A DNA stretch of 64,000 bases from CATOSP01 sp965237775. GTDB lineage: Bacteria > Chloroflexota > Dehalococcoidia > Lucifugimonadales > UBA3495. Position 1 is the first letter of the stretch. Each line of letters opens with the position of its first letter. Positions 8,640 through 16,959 of the stretch are shown here, piece after piece. The notes beneath the pieces are model-generated. The model did not search any database and was not told where the DNA came from. It saw only the letters and a program-made list of their open reading frames with translations. The DNA is taken from positions 4,898,001 through 4,962,000 of the forward strand of contig OZ250155.1 in the NCBI GenBank assembly GCA_965237775.1, in the 5' to 3' direction. The translations under genes and the position numbers were made by a program.

Positions 8640-9725
8640 ATGCCCCATCAGGTTACCGGAGTAATCGCAAGCGCGAAGGGCGCCGCAGTCGAACTCAGGG
8701 ATATTTTAGTCCCCGATCCAGGTCCCGGCGAGGTCCTGGTACGGATCAAGGCTTGCGGCGTCTGTCATACGGACCTCCACTACCGGGAGGGGGCGATCAA
8801 CGACGAATTCCCGTTCCTGCTTGGGCACGAGGCCTCCGGCACCGTCGAGGCCGTGGGGGACGGAGTGGACAACGTGGCAACCGGCGACTTCGTGGTCATC
8901 GCCTGGAGAGCTCCGTGCGGCACTTGCCGGTCGTGTCTCCGGGGACGTCCTTGGTACTGCTTCGCCAGCCAGAACGCAAAGAACCCTATGACCCTAGCCG
9001 ACGGGACACCCCTGTCCCCGGCATTGGGAATCGGCGCCTTCGCTGAACTAACCCTGGTGGCTGCGGGACAGGCCGTGAAGGTTAATCCCAAAGCCAGCCC
9101 CGAAGCCGCCGGACTGATTGGCTGCGGAATAATGGCGGGGTTGGGAGCGGCGATCAATACCGGCGGCATCAGCCGGGGGGACTCGGTGGCCGTTATCGGC
9201 TGCGGCGGCGTGGGTGACGCCGCCATAGCCGGCGCCCGGCTGGCGGGAGCGCATACGATCATCGCCGTGGACATCGACGCGCGGAAACTACAGTGGGCCA
9301 GGGAGTTCGGAGCGACGCACACCATCAACGCGTCCGAGACCGATCCAGTTGAGGAGATCAGAAACCTGACCGGGGGCAACGGCGTCAACGTAGCCATTGA
9401 AGCCGTGGGCAATCCCAGGACCTTCGAGCAGGCCTTCTACGCCAGGGACCATGCGGGGACGGTTGTGCTGGTCGGGGTCCCCAGCCCCGACATGAAGATC
9501 GAGTTGCCGTTGCTGGATGTGTTCGGGCGCGGGGGTTCACTCAAGTCCTCCTGGTACGGCGACTGCCTGCCGAGCCGCGACTTCCCCATGTACATCGACC
9601 TATACCTGCAGGGCCGTCTGGACCTGGACCGGTTCGTCTCTGAGACCATCGCGATAGAGGACGTGGAAGAGGCGTTCCACAAGATGGAGCGGGGAGAAGT
9701 GCTAAGATCGGTAGTGGTGTTTTAG
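8640..9725 (+). CDS. Zinc-dependent alcohol dehydrogenase (class III-like MDR)
   Basis: A 361-residue medium-chain dehydrogenase. The catalytic-zinc cysteine is in CGVCHTDLHYREG near residue 39, followed by LLGHEASGTVEAVG. All four structural-zinc cysteines are present in CGTCRSCLRGRPWYC near residue 97. The NAD-binding motif is GCGGVGDAAIAGARLAGA near residue 183, with an acidic VDID after the second strand, favouring NAD(H). It resembles class III or mycothiol-dependent formaldehyde dehydrogenase-type enzymes. The start ATG has GGAG upstream. Position directly after the ComDE-like pair suggests that it handles the aldehyde made by that enzyme, for example sulfoacetaldehyde to isethionate. 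That link is inferred from context only. Confidence 0.85.
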   Translation: MPHQVTGVIASAKGAAVELRDILVPDPGPGEVLVRIKACGVCHTDLHYREGAINDEFPFLLGHEASGTVEAVGDGVDNVATGDFVVIAWRAPCGTCRSCLRGRPWYCFASQNAKNPMTLADGTPLSPALGIGAFAELTLVAAGQAVKVNPKASPEAAGLIGCGIMAGLGAAINTGGISRGDSVAVIGCGGVGDAAIAGARLAGAHTIIAVDIDARKLQWAREFGATHTINASETDPVEEIRNLTGGNGVNVAIEAVGNPRTFEQAFYARDHAGTVVLVGVPSPDMKIELPLLDVFGRGGSLKSSWYGDCLPSRDFPMYIDLYLQGRLDLDRFVSETIAIEDVEEAFHKMERGEVLRSVVVF

Positions 9726-9761
9726 CGGCCTGGCTCAAAGTAGATATGTCCACCACGACAT

Positions 9762-9779
9762 TGAGACCAACGGGTCTCA
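9762..9779. promoter_or_regulatory. Perfect palindrome upstream of the toxin-antitoxin pair
   Basis: TGAGACC-AACG-GGTCTCA is a perfect 7-bp inverted repeat with a 4-nt spacer, 26 bp before the antitoxin start and 37 bp after the dehydrogenase stop. Ribbon-helix-helix antitoxins commonly autoregulate by binding such palindromes, so it may be the operator. A hairpin terminator for the dehydrogenase gene is the alternative. Confidence 0.4.
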
Positions 9780-9804
9780 CCTGTCCCATATTTGAAGCAG
9801 AAGA

Positions 9805-10125
9805 ATGATGAGAACAACACTGAATTTAGACGGGAAGTTGAAAGACTTGCTGCGTCGGGAATCGGTCAAACGTGGAACTACAATGTCATCACTGGTCGAG
9901 GAAGCTCTTCGACTCCTTCTGGTTGACTCTTCAGCCCAAGTCGCAGACATGGCCGGAGACATGACAGAAATACAACCCGGCCGGAAAATCCAGGGGGCCA
10001 TATGGCTTCCAGGCTGGAACAGCGGTGGCCACCTGGTAGATATCTCAGACCGGGAAGCACTGTACGAGGCGATGGGTGTAGACGAGATCTATGGTTCTCA
10101 TTTGAACTCGGATGGTGAGGTATAA
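9805..10125 (+). CDS. Ribbon-helix-helix antitoxin
   Basis: A 106-residue protein starting MMRTTLNLDGKLKDLLRRES, with RTTLNLD forming the DNA-binding beta strand and a two-helix segment ending LVEEALRLLL. This is the ribbon-helix-helix fold of VapB/CopG-type antitoxins. The C-terminal half (about residues 50-106) would wrap the toxin. The downstream PIN gene overlaps its 3' end by 14 bp, which indicates translational coupling typical of type II toxin-antitoxin operons. The palindrome just upstream is a candidate autoregulatory site. At 106 residues it is longer than most VapB proteins. Family placement is confident; the partner is assigned from the overlap. Confidence 0.8.
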   Translation: MMRTTLNLDGKLKDLLRRESVKRGTTMSSLVEEALRLLLVDSSAQVADMAGDMTEIQPGRKIQGAIWLPGWNSGGHLVDISDREALYEAMGVDEIYGSHLNSDGEV

Positions 10126-10576
10126 GATATTGGTATTCGACACCAATGTGCTCATATACGCCGCGGACGATGGCGGAACGTATCAAGAACATTGTTACCG
10201 ATTCCTGGAGCAATTCGTTGATGGCCAAGAAATCGGATATATTCCGTGGAACGTCTGTTATGAATTTCTAAGAGTCAGCACCCACCCTCGGGTTTTTGGA
10301 AGACCCCTGACGCCGGAGTTAGCCTGGGATTTCTTGGACCGTCTATTAACCTCGCCAGGGTTCCGACCCCTCGTGGCCACTGACCGTCACGCCGCGACCC
10401 TTAGCCAAGTGTTATCTGAGTTACCCACTGTTCCCAGTAACCAGATGCACGATTTGCACATAGCGGTATTGATGAGAGAACGTGGCCTCTCCCGAATTTC
10501 CACTCGTGATAGAGGCTTCCGGCGCTTTCCGTTCCTGGAAGTGATCGACCCATTGGCGGATATGACAGGCGTTTAG
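10112..10576 (+). CDS. PIN-domain toxin (VapC-like ribonuclease)
   Basis: A 154-residue PIN-domain protein. The acidic residues that bind the catalytic metal are all visible: Asp in LVFDTNVLIYAADD near residue 10, Glu in NVCYEFLRVS near 51, Asp in MHDLHIAVL near 112, and Asp in STRDRGFRR near 130. PIN toxins cleave RNA (often tRNA or rRNA) when freed from their antitoxin. The GTG or ATG start lies inside the antitoxin gene (14-bp overlap). The whole unit sits alone between the alcohol dehydrogenase and an opposing GMC oxidoreductase, as expected for a small mobile or addictive module. No truncation is seen. Confidence 0.85.
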   Translation: MVRYKILVFDTNVLIYAADDGGTYQEHCYRFLEQFVDGQEIGYIPWNVCYEFLRVSTHPRVFGRPLTPELAWDFLDRLLTSPGFRPLVATDRHAATLSQVLSELPTVPSNQMHDLHIAVLMRERGLSRISTRDRGFRRFPFLEVIDPLADMTGV

Positions 10577-10641
10577 GCAAAATGGGCTCGGCGCTCAAAG
10601 CGGCACTGCTTTCGTCTTGAGCGCATCCCTAAATTGGGCTT

Positions 10642-12192
10642 CTACTGCCCCTGCCGGATGAAGTCGGAGACGTGTTCCCCGATCATCATGGTGGTGACGT
10701 TGGTGTTGGCGCGGACGCAGTCGGGCATGATGGATGCGTCCACCACCCTAATCCCCTCCAAGCCGTGGACTTTTCCGTACTGGCTTACGACAGCCATAGG
10801 GTCAGACGCGGGGCCCATCTTGCAGGTGCATGAGATGTGCTGGCCCGTGGATACCTCCCGGTAGAGGAACTGATCCAGCGCGTCGTCCGAGGCAAGCTCG
10901 GAGTCCGTAGGCTCCGTGCGTTCCTCTATTATCTCCCGGAAGCCCTGGTGTTCAGCCAGCCTCACGCACATCCGCACCGCGTCCCGCAACCGCTTCCGGT
11001 CAAACTCTTCCTCCAGATAGCGGTAGTCCAGGAATGGCTGTTCTGAGGGATCACTCGACGTCAGCCGCAACTCGCCATGCCCAACCGCCAGGTTCAGGAT
11101 TACGAGCATCCGAATCCCCAGCGGGTCCATGCGGTCACCGCCCCGGTTGATCCGTTCAGTGGCGAAGGACTGCATCAATACCTGGATATCGTTGCGCAGG
11201 TGTGAGCCTTCAGCAGTAGTGCGCAGGGCCATTTGCATCCTGGGAGCGAGACCGTCCAGTTCGTGTTCGGGTTTGGTCCTCCAGGTCAGCGGAACGGTTG
11301 GATGGTCACGCATGTTCTGACCCACGCCGGGCAGATCATGGACAACCGGTATGCCCAGGCTACTGAGCTGGTCGGCAGGCCCAACGCCAGATAGCAACAA
11401 GATGTGCGGCGACCCGATAGCCCCTGAGCTGAGGATTATCTCATCGCCTTCCGCGATGAACCTTTCTCCGCCGCTCTCCACCTCAACTCCGACCGCTTTC
11501 TTGCCTTCGAAAATAATGCGGTGGACCGTGCAGTTGGGCCGAAGGGTCAGATTCAACCGGTGGCGGGCCATGTTCAAATATCCCAGCGCGGTGCTCCACC
11601 GGATACCGTTGGGGTTGTTGACCGGACACGGCCCCACCCCGGAGGCATCGGGAAGGTTATGGTCCGGACTGTCAGGGATTCCGATGGCGCGACAGGCTTG
11701 ATAAAAAGCCTGTTGGTCAGGCAACATCTCTTGCTGCTTAAACCGGCGCACGATGATTGGACCGTCGGAATTATGGAAGTCGTCCCCGCCGAAATCCGTA
11801 TCGGTCTCGATCATGCGGAAGTATTGCAAGAGGTTCTGGAAACGCCACTGGTCGTTTCCCAGAGCGGCCCAGGCCTCGTAATCCTCGGGCACACCACGCA
11901 GGAACACCTGGCCGTTGATCGCGCTGGAGCCACCCGTGACCTTCCCCCTCGGCACCAGCATCGGCTCGGCTTGCTCGGTGGCCTTGCCGGTGAACTGCCA
12001 ATTGTGGTCACTGGTCATTATGTCGGTGCCGGTGGCGTAGCCGAACTTGACCTCTTCGGGTAACTGTTCGAAGTCCGGGTAGTCCGGACCGGCTTCCAGC
12101 AACAATACCGATCTGGAAGGGTCTTCGCTCAACCTGGTGGCCACGATAGAGCCAGCAGACCCGGAACCGATGACGATATGGTCGTATTTCAT
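10642..12192 (-). CDS. GMC-family FAD oxidoreductase (choline-dehydrogenase-like)
   Basis: A 516-residue GMC flavoenzyme that oxidises alcohols. The N-terminal FAD-binding motif is IVIGSGSAGSIVATRLSED, followed by LLLEAGPDY. The first GMC signature region is RGKVTGGSSAINGQVFLRG near residue 80 and the second is SSGAIGSPHILLLSGVGP near 255. The C-terminal catalytic region holds the His in STGQHISCTCKMG and a second motif in VRANTNVTTMMIGEHVSD. The ATG has GGAGG upstream. A second GMC gene (26891-28501) has the same architecture and similar motifs, pointing to within-genome expansion of this family. The alcohol substrate is unknown; polyol, choline or lignin-related alcohols are all possible. 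Confidence 0.9.
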   Translation of the reverse strand: MKYDHIVIGSGSAGSIVATRLSEDPSRSVLLLEAGPDYPDFEQLPEEVKFGYATGTDIMTSDHNWQFTGKATEQAEPMLVPRGKVTGGSSAINGQVFLRGVPEDYEAWAALGNDQWRFQNLLQYFRMIETDTDFGGDDFHNSDGPIIVRRFKQQEMLPDQQAFYQACRAIGIPDSPDHNLPDASGVGPCPVNNPNGIRWSTALGYLNMARHRLNLTLRPNCTVHRIIFEGKKAVGVEVESGGERFIAEGDEIILSSGAIGSPHILLLSGVGPADQLSSLGIPVVHDLPGVGQNMRDHPTVPLTWRTKPEHELDGLAPRMQMALRTTAEGSHLRNDIQVLMQSFATERINRGGDRMDPLGIRMLVILNLAVGHGELRLTSSDPSEQPFLDYRYLEEEFDRKRLRDAVRMCVRLAEHQGFREIIEERTEPTDSELASDDALDQFLYREVSTGQHISCTCKMGPASDPMAVVSQYGKVHGLEGIRVVDASIMPDCVRANTNVTTMMIGEHVSDFIRQGQ

Positions 12193-12236
12193 AGATGGGA
12201 CCTCCAGTTTATCTGGTATCCGAATTTCAAAAACTA

Positions 12237-12264
12237 CTCCCCTCTCCCCGCGGGGAGAAGGGAG
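12237..12264. repeat. Palindromic CCCTCTCCC-type intergenic repeat
   Basis: CTCCCCGCGGGGAG (12244-12257) is an exact palindrome, extended by outer CTCCC/GGGAG arms. It lies between the GMC and cupin genes and resembles the double hairpin at 33109-33161. The two probably belong to one dispersed intergenic palindrome family. Confidence 0.5.
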
Positions 12265-12273
12265 TCATTGCGT

Positions 12274-12669
12274 TTACTCCTCCAGGTTTATGACGATGTT
12301 GTCCGGGGAGCGCGCCAGCACCGCGGTCTGCGGTTCGTCGTAGGGGTTGGCCTCGATGTGAGGCGTGTTGGCCGGGACAAACAGGAAGTCTCCAGGCCCG
12401 GCTTCCACGAATTCCTCGAAGTTCTCGCCAAAGTAAACGCGCACATGCCCGCTGAGGATATACGCGGCGGTCTCGGCCTCTCCGTGGTGGTGGGGAGGAC
12501 CCGCCTCGTTGGGGGCGGCGGTGACCAGTCCCAACCAAATCTTGGAAGCTCCAGCGGTCAGGGAGGTTATTCCCGGACGCCGCTCCATTCCCCGCGTTTG
12601 GGCCGTGGTGTTGGCCTCCTGGGGGCCGTGTACCACGTAGGGCTTGGTGCCCTGCGCTTGTGTGCTCAT
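12274..12669 (-). CDS. Cupin-domain protein
   Basis: A 131-residue single-domain cupin. Cupin motif 1 is PPHHHGEAETAAYILSGHV near residue 59, giving the HxH...E metal ligands. Motif 2 is GPGDFLFVPANTPHIEANP near residue 94, with the final ligand His. Such small cupins bind Fe, Mn or Zn and act as dioxygenases, isomerases or sensors; nothing here fixes the reaction. The ATG is preceded by AGGAGC. It is followed on the same strand by the GMC oxidoreductase about 80 bp away and preceded by the DinB-like gene, so the three may be one transcript with the phosphodiesterase upstream. Confidence 0.8.
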   Translation of the reverse strand: MSTQAQGTKPYVVHGPQEANTTAQTRGMERRPGITSLTAGASKIWLGLVTAAPNEAGPPHHHGEAETAAYILSGHVRVYFGENFEEFVEAGPGDFLFVPANTPHIEANPYDEPQTAVLARSPDNIVINLEE

Positions 12670-12717
12670 CTCGATGCTCCTTGTAGCGCTTGCTTCTTCA
12701 TGCCGGTGCTGGGCAAG

Positions 12718-13242
12718 TTACACGAACCAGCCCAACCCGCCATAGTAACCGCGAAGGTAGGCGATCTGGCCGCCGTGGACCGTGTTGTCGTAGACTAACG
12801 TGCCCAACATGTCGGACACGGGCCGTGGCTCGGGATTGTTTGGCAGGGTGATGGTACCGGCCAGGTCTGCGTCGGTGACCGATCCCAACCACTCCCGGGC
12901 GCAGCCCTTGACGGCTTCGTAGTAGCCGATTAGAGCATCGCGGGACGGCGCTGGCCAGGCGGCGATCTCCTCGGAAGACATCCCCTGTCCAGTCCCGGAC
13001 TCACTGGCCATGCCGCACTTCTCATTCCAACCGTCCTGCTCCCATAGTTGGGCGTGGGAACGGAACCTGGTGTTCACGAACGTGTCCACCACGCGGGTCA
13101 TGTGCCACAGAAGCCAGGCAATAGAGTTGCTTTGATCGTTGGGCTGGGCGTTCCAGACATCGTCACCCAATCCTTCAATGGCGCGGTCCACCATTCCCCA
13201 GTTGCGCTCCAGAGTTGCCATTGGTATATCGGCTGCGGCCAT
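12718..13242 (-). CDS. DinB-family (four-helix, metal-binding) protein
   Basis: A 174-residue predicted four-helix-bundle protein of the DinB/YfiT-like group. Likely metal ligands are the His in LLWHMTRVVDTFV near residue 47 and the His in YDNTVHGGQIAYLRGYY near 154, with the third in the central region. Related proteins are thiol-dependent transferases (bacillithiol or mycothiol S-transferases), but many members have no known function. The ATG is preceded by GGAG. It sits between a phosphodiesterase and a cupin gene on the minus strand with short gaps. Function is unassigned beyond the fold. Confidence 0.7.
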   Translation of the reverse strand: MAAADIPMATLERNWGMVDRAIEGLGDDVWNAQPNDQSNSIAWLLWHMTRVVDTFVNTRFRSHAQLWEQDGWNEKCGMASESGTGQGMSSEEIAAWPAPSRDALIGYYEAVKGCAREWLGSVTDADLAGTITLPNNPEPRPVSDMLGTLVYDNTVHGGQIAYLRGYYGGLGWFV

Positions 13243-13281
13243 CTCTTCTCTCCATATATAGTTTTATCAAACGAATTGGTC

Positions 13282-14736
13282 CTATCTGCGGCCCAGGCTG
13301 CTAGTCCCTTCATCCACATAAACGGTGTCGCCAACTCGCGACAGCCTGATCTGCTGCCGGTAGACCCTGTTGCCGGCCAGAGCCTGGGTGCTGTAGAGGT
13401 CCGAAGACCAGTCCATGTCGGCGGGGTCGGGACCACCGGCAATGGCTTCCGACAGGACCCTGCCTTCCATATCAGGGACGGGTTGCAAACCCAACAAATT
13501 AAGGATCGTGGGCGCAAGATCGATATTGCCAGAGGGCGCGTCCACCTTCAAACCGCCCTTGAACCTGGGACCTCTGGCGAACAGTATGTTGTGCAACTCC
13601 GACCGCCCCATGGACCCGTGTTGGCCCTGTCCAGGCGTCCCGCCGGAGGAGTAGACCGAACCGGCGTAGCCTGCATCGTTTGCGTTGGACCTCCAGCGAA
13701 AAGACATCGCCACGTCCGGACCGCGCTCGCCTTCACTGCCAACCAGAGACCCAGGAAGCGTGCCCTGGACTCCATCCACCAATTTCGAAACGGTCAGGTT
13801 GCCACACCAGGGCTGGGCCATCAGCCATTTGGTCAGGTTAACCGCCGTGTCCCGGTCGGGGGGGCTGGTGTAGAAGAGCACCGACCCACCGTTTTGCGCC
13901 ACAACCACCCCGCCTGGCTCCCCGCCGTCCGGGAAGCCGGCTTCCTTGGTCAGCGCCCTTACGTTCACCGTTTCCGTGATGGTCGAGTAGCCATGATCGG
14001 ACACCACCATGATATCGGTATCGGAGTCCCTTCCCGTCTCACTTAGCCAGGCCAGTATTCTACCGAACTGGGCGTCCGCCTCTCCGACGGCCGCGTTTGA
14101 TAGTTCGGATCCGACTCCGGCGTCATGTTGTGACTTGTCTGGCTCCGAAGACCAGATCAGGGCTACCAATGGATCGCGCTCAGGGATTATGTATTCGGTC
14201 AGGATGCGGACCGCGTGGGCCATCCGGCCGGTGTTGGGTCGGGCCTCGTCCGGCCAGGGGCCGAACCGGGCGGTTATGTCCTCGTGCAACGCGTAAGGAA
14301 GGGTGAATTCCGGATGAATCGTGGCCCCTCCGGCCACGTCCGCCGTGGGGTTATGCAAGTACGCATTCCCGCTGGTGCCCACACCGATGGCCACGTACTC
14401 TTGCCCGTATCCTGAGAGGACTTCCGCCAGAGTGGGTGCGAGGAGTACGCGTCCGGTCTTCTGGGCAACCTGCGCCAGTTGGGGCTCCATAGCGGGGATT
14501 GCCTGGTCCGGATTAAAATCTCTCACTACGAGGGTATTGGCCGCCAGACCGTGACTGCCGGGGTTGAGTCCAGTGACCATGCTGGACGCGTTGGCACGAG
14601 TCACCGTGGGATAGACCGGGTGGTGATTCGCGAACGTCACCCCTGCGGCGGCGAAGGAGGCTAGGTTCGGCATCAACGACTCGGTAACCTGGGCGGGCTG
14701 AAGACCGTCGAAAACCACGACTAATACCTTTGTCAT
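13282..14736 (-). CDS. Alkaline-phosphatase-superfamily phosphodiesterase/nucleotide pyrophosphatase
   Basis: A 484-residue protein of the type I phosphodiesterase/nucleotide pyrophosphatase (NPP) group. The first metal Asp is in VLVVVFDGLQPAQ near residue 10 and the nucleophile Thr is in HPVYPTVTRANASSM near 44. Further metal ligands are in DKSQHDAGVGS and VVSDHGYSTI, and a C-terminal His in RSELHNILFARGPR. The enzyme hydrolyses phosphodiesters or pyrophosphates with two zinc ions. I see no signal peptide, which is unusual for an NPP that normally works outside the cytoplasm. It is the first gene of a minus-strand run ending with the GMC oxidoreductase. The physiological substrate is unknown. 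Confidence 0.85.
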   Translation of the reverse strand: MTKVLVVVFDGLQPAQVTESLMPNLASFAAAGVTFANHHPVYPTVTRANASSMVTGLNPGSHGLAANTLVVRDFNPDQAIPAMEPQLAQVAQKTGRVLLAPTLAEVLSGYGQEYVAIGVGTSGNAYLHNPTADVAGGATIHPEFTLPYALHEDITARFGPWPDEARPNTGRMAHAVRILTEYIIPERDPLVALIWSSEPDKSQHDAGVGSELSNAAVGEADAQFGRILAWLSETGRDSDTDIMVVSDHGYSTITETVNVRALTKEAGFPDGGEPGGVVVAQNGGSVLFYTSPPDRDTAVNLTKWLMAQPWCGNLTVSKLVDGVQGTLPGSLVGSEGERGPDVAMSFRWRSNANDAGYAGSVYSSGGTPGQGQHGSMGRSELHNILFARGPRFKGGLKVDAPSGNIDLAPTILNLLGLQPVPDMEGRVLSEAIAGGPDPADMDWSSDLYSTQALAGNRVYRQQIRLSRVGDTVYVDEGTSSLGRR

Positions 14737-14822
14737 TCTTCCCTCATCCGGCCGCGTTCAGACAGATTTCGATGTAGGCGCGGTATGGGCCCAGTCTACG
14801 TTAGGATTGCTCCGCGACACGG

Positions 14823-16814
14823 TCAGCAGTCCGCGGCCTCTCCCACGAAGAAGTCGTACTTCCTGCCCGCTAGATCCACAGCTTCTTCTATGTCCTCCAA
14901 CAACATGTAACCCTCGCCCACCAGGTCCTGGGCCGCCTGGGTGACCTGCTGCAAGTAATCTTCCCGGCTGCTGTATCGCGACTCGATGGACTCCCTGGGG
15001 TCCCTGGTGGACTCCCTTTCAGCCTCGGTCAAGGGCAGAGGCAGCGTCCATCCGGCAAGTCCGCCGGTGATTCCGATAAACAGGTTGGGGTTGCCGATGC
15101 TCTCGTCCCGGAGGTTCCAGCCCGTGTAGGTGGCCACCGGCACTTCCAGGTCTGGAAGGCGGATACCCCGTACCTCGTTGAAGGACTCGTCCAGATCCGC
15201 CACCAGCGCCGGGAACTCTTCTCCTTCGACGGCCGGCAGTGTGGTCGTCCTTCCCAGGTGCGACTCGGGTCCGTAGTCCAACCGGATCGCCCTGGTGGTC
15301 TGGGTGGGGACTCTTACGCCTGGTAGTTGGCCAAACCGCTCCACCAGGGTATGGGACTCCACCGCCGTCCCATCGTTCAGGCTGGGGTGTCGGCTGGCAG
15401 GAGGCTCCTCTCCCGTGGTTACCCATCGGTCCAGATTGTCCAACGCCGCCCGCAACAGCGGAGCGTAGTCCACGCTATTGAATGGGAGTTGACCGCGTAT
15501 CCCGTCGTTGGTCCGCACCTCCAGGGGCGGAAACTCCCCTGACCCATGCTGACATCCCGCGAAGTGGTATCGCCTGACCGACGGGGACTCGTCGGCGTCG
15601 TTGAGAGTCTCCAGGTTGGTATGTATCAAGGCCGCGTCACCGCGCCAATACTCGGCTGACGTATTGGTGAACATGATCTTGGGCACCTTCCCTCTTTCTT
15701 CGAGGGCGTCTAGCAAAGAACCCTGGGTCCCTGTCACTGGGTCAGTCTGCGGTGTGTCGGTGAATGGGAACATCTCCGGGATGATGTAGCAAACGTCCTT
15801 GGAAGGCTGGCCGAAGCGCAAATTGAACTCTCCCCGCATTCCCCCCGCGACGTGGGGAATGATACCGTCCAGCGCCATGCGGTCCTCTTCGTCCTCGTTG
15901 ATTCCCAGGTGGATATACTGCCGCAGGAACCGGCCGCTCTGGGACCGACCCATGGCGTAGGCGTAATCGATCGCTCCCGCGGATGGGTTTCCCGCCGATG
16001 CCGGGGCGTACTTGAGAAACGACACCACATCCCGCATTGCAGCCATCCCCAGTCCCACGATCCTGCTGCCCTTGGTGGTGTAGACCAGTTGATAAATCCT
16101 GCCGGGATCGAACCCGGACGGCATGTAGATGTGACTGGGTTGGGGCTCCACCTCTTCATCCTCAACCCGGACGAAGGACCACTGACCCCGGTCCACCGGC
16201 GTTGCCGGACTGTTGGGCAGGTCCCTCACGGTCAGAGTCGCTTCCGCCTCCTCGACGTCGGCGGCTGGGTTGGGGAGATGCTGCCGGTCGGCTAGCAGGA
16301 ACACCTGCGTCGGCTCGTTGCATTGGAACTGGCACATAATCTTGCCCGTCAGCGGCCCACCCTGGGGGGAGACTGCCTCCGGGCCTTGCAGGCCAATCAG
16401 GCCGGGCGTCGGCGGCACATCGGCTTGCCATCCGCCCCATACCACCGTGTAACCCCGCCGCATCAGGTAACCGTTACCGGATTCCAGTGGCGCCGTGGGG
16501 TCGGTGGCAGCCGCGACACTGTTCATGCTCAGGGCCGTTTTGCGCCCCCGGTTCACCACGTCAAACAGGATGCGGCGGTTTCCACGGTCGGTGTTTACGG
16601 GTTGAAGCATGGCAAAGTCAGCCGAGAACTCGACCTTTCCCTGTCCGTTGCGAGGTCCCAGGTCCAGGTCGGTTATTCCCCGGTTGCGGGCGTTCCGCGG
16701 GTCGACCGCGAAATGGGCCGTGCCTTCCAGCAGTTCATACGCGCCGACGTCGCCAAAACTCTCGCCGGAAGCGAAGCTGCTCCGTTTAGCAATTGCCAAC
16801 TCTGTGATCGCCAA
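14823..16814 (-). CDS. Large alpha/beta-hydrolase-domain protein (Abhydrolase_10-like)
   Basis: A 663-residue protein whose sequence pattern matches the alpha/beta hydrolase domain family of about 650 residues often annotated Abhydrolase_10. Visible landmarks are the N-terminal SSFASGESFGDVGAYELLEG, RILFDVVNRGRK, and a nucleophile elbow candidate AMGRSQSGRFLRQ near residue 290. Later come FTNTSAEYWRGDAAL and HFAGCQHGSGEFPP, which may supply the acid and His. The start is a TTG preceded by AAGGGG. No signal peptide is evident. It is convergent-free and lies upstream of the phosphodiesterase on the same strand with an 86-bp gap. Ester or lactone hydrolysis is likely; the substrate is unknown. 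Confidence 0.75.
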   Translation of the reverse strand: MAITELAIAKRSSFASGESFGDVGAYELLEGTAHFAVDPRNARNRGITDLDLGPRNGQGKVEFSADFAMLQPVNTDRGNRRILFDVVNRGRKTALSMNSVAAATDPTAPLESGNGYLMRRGYTVVWGGWQADVPPTPGLIGLQGPEAVSPQGGPLTGKIMCQFQCNEPTQVFLLADRQHLPNPAADVEEAEATLTVRDLPNSPATPVDRGQWSFVRVEDEEVEPQPSHIYMPSGFDPGRIYQLVYTTKGSRIVGLGMAAMRDVVSFLKYAPASAGNPSAGAIDYAYAMGRSQSGRFLRQYIHLGINEDEEDRMALDGIIPHVAGGMRGEFNLRFGQPSKDVCYIIPEMFPFTDTPQTDPVTGTQGSLLDALEERGKVPKIMFTNTSAEYWRGDAALIHTNLETLNDADESPSVRRYHFAGCQHGSGEFPPLEVRTNDGIRGQLPFNSVDYAPLLRAALDNLDRWVTTGEEPPASRHPSLNDGTAVESHTLVERFGQLPGVRVPTQTTRAIRLDYGPESHLGRTTTLPAVEGEEFPALVADLDESFNEVRGIRLPDLEVPVATYTGWNLRDESIGNPNLFIGITGGLAGWTLPLPLTEAERESTRDPRESIESRYSSREDYLQQVTQAAQDLVGEGYMLLEDIEEAVDLAGRKYDFFVGEAADC

Positions 16815-16912
16815 GCTATCACCCCTTAGTAGCGATTGGAGTCCTCTCGATTCCAGGGGATTTTACCACTTGCTGATAGGTCGTGGCGTTGGCTCGCGGC
16901 GATGCTATAATC

Positions 16913-16921
16913 TTTCGGACG
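16913..16921 (+). promoter_or_regulatory. Candidate extended -10 promoter of capA-like gene
   Basis: TGC-TATAAT forms an extended -10 element 38 bp upstream of the ATG at 16960. No convincing -35 hexamer is visible at 16-18 bp, which fits an extended -10 promoter. Confidence 0.4.
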
Positions 16922-16959
16922 CGACCCCGATGAAGCAACCCCTGATTTGAGGAGAGAGG

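Noticed and set aside
13048..14046. 332-codon + strand open frame
   Set aside because: Antisense to the phosphodiesterase and DinB-like genes, which have clear catalytic motifs. No ribosome-binding site or family signal.
16101..16120. tRNA-like T-arm sequence (GGGATCGAACCC)
   Set aside because: It lies inside the alpha/beta hydrolase coding region and no cloverleaf can be drawn around it.
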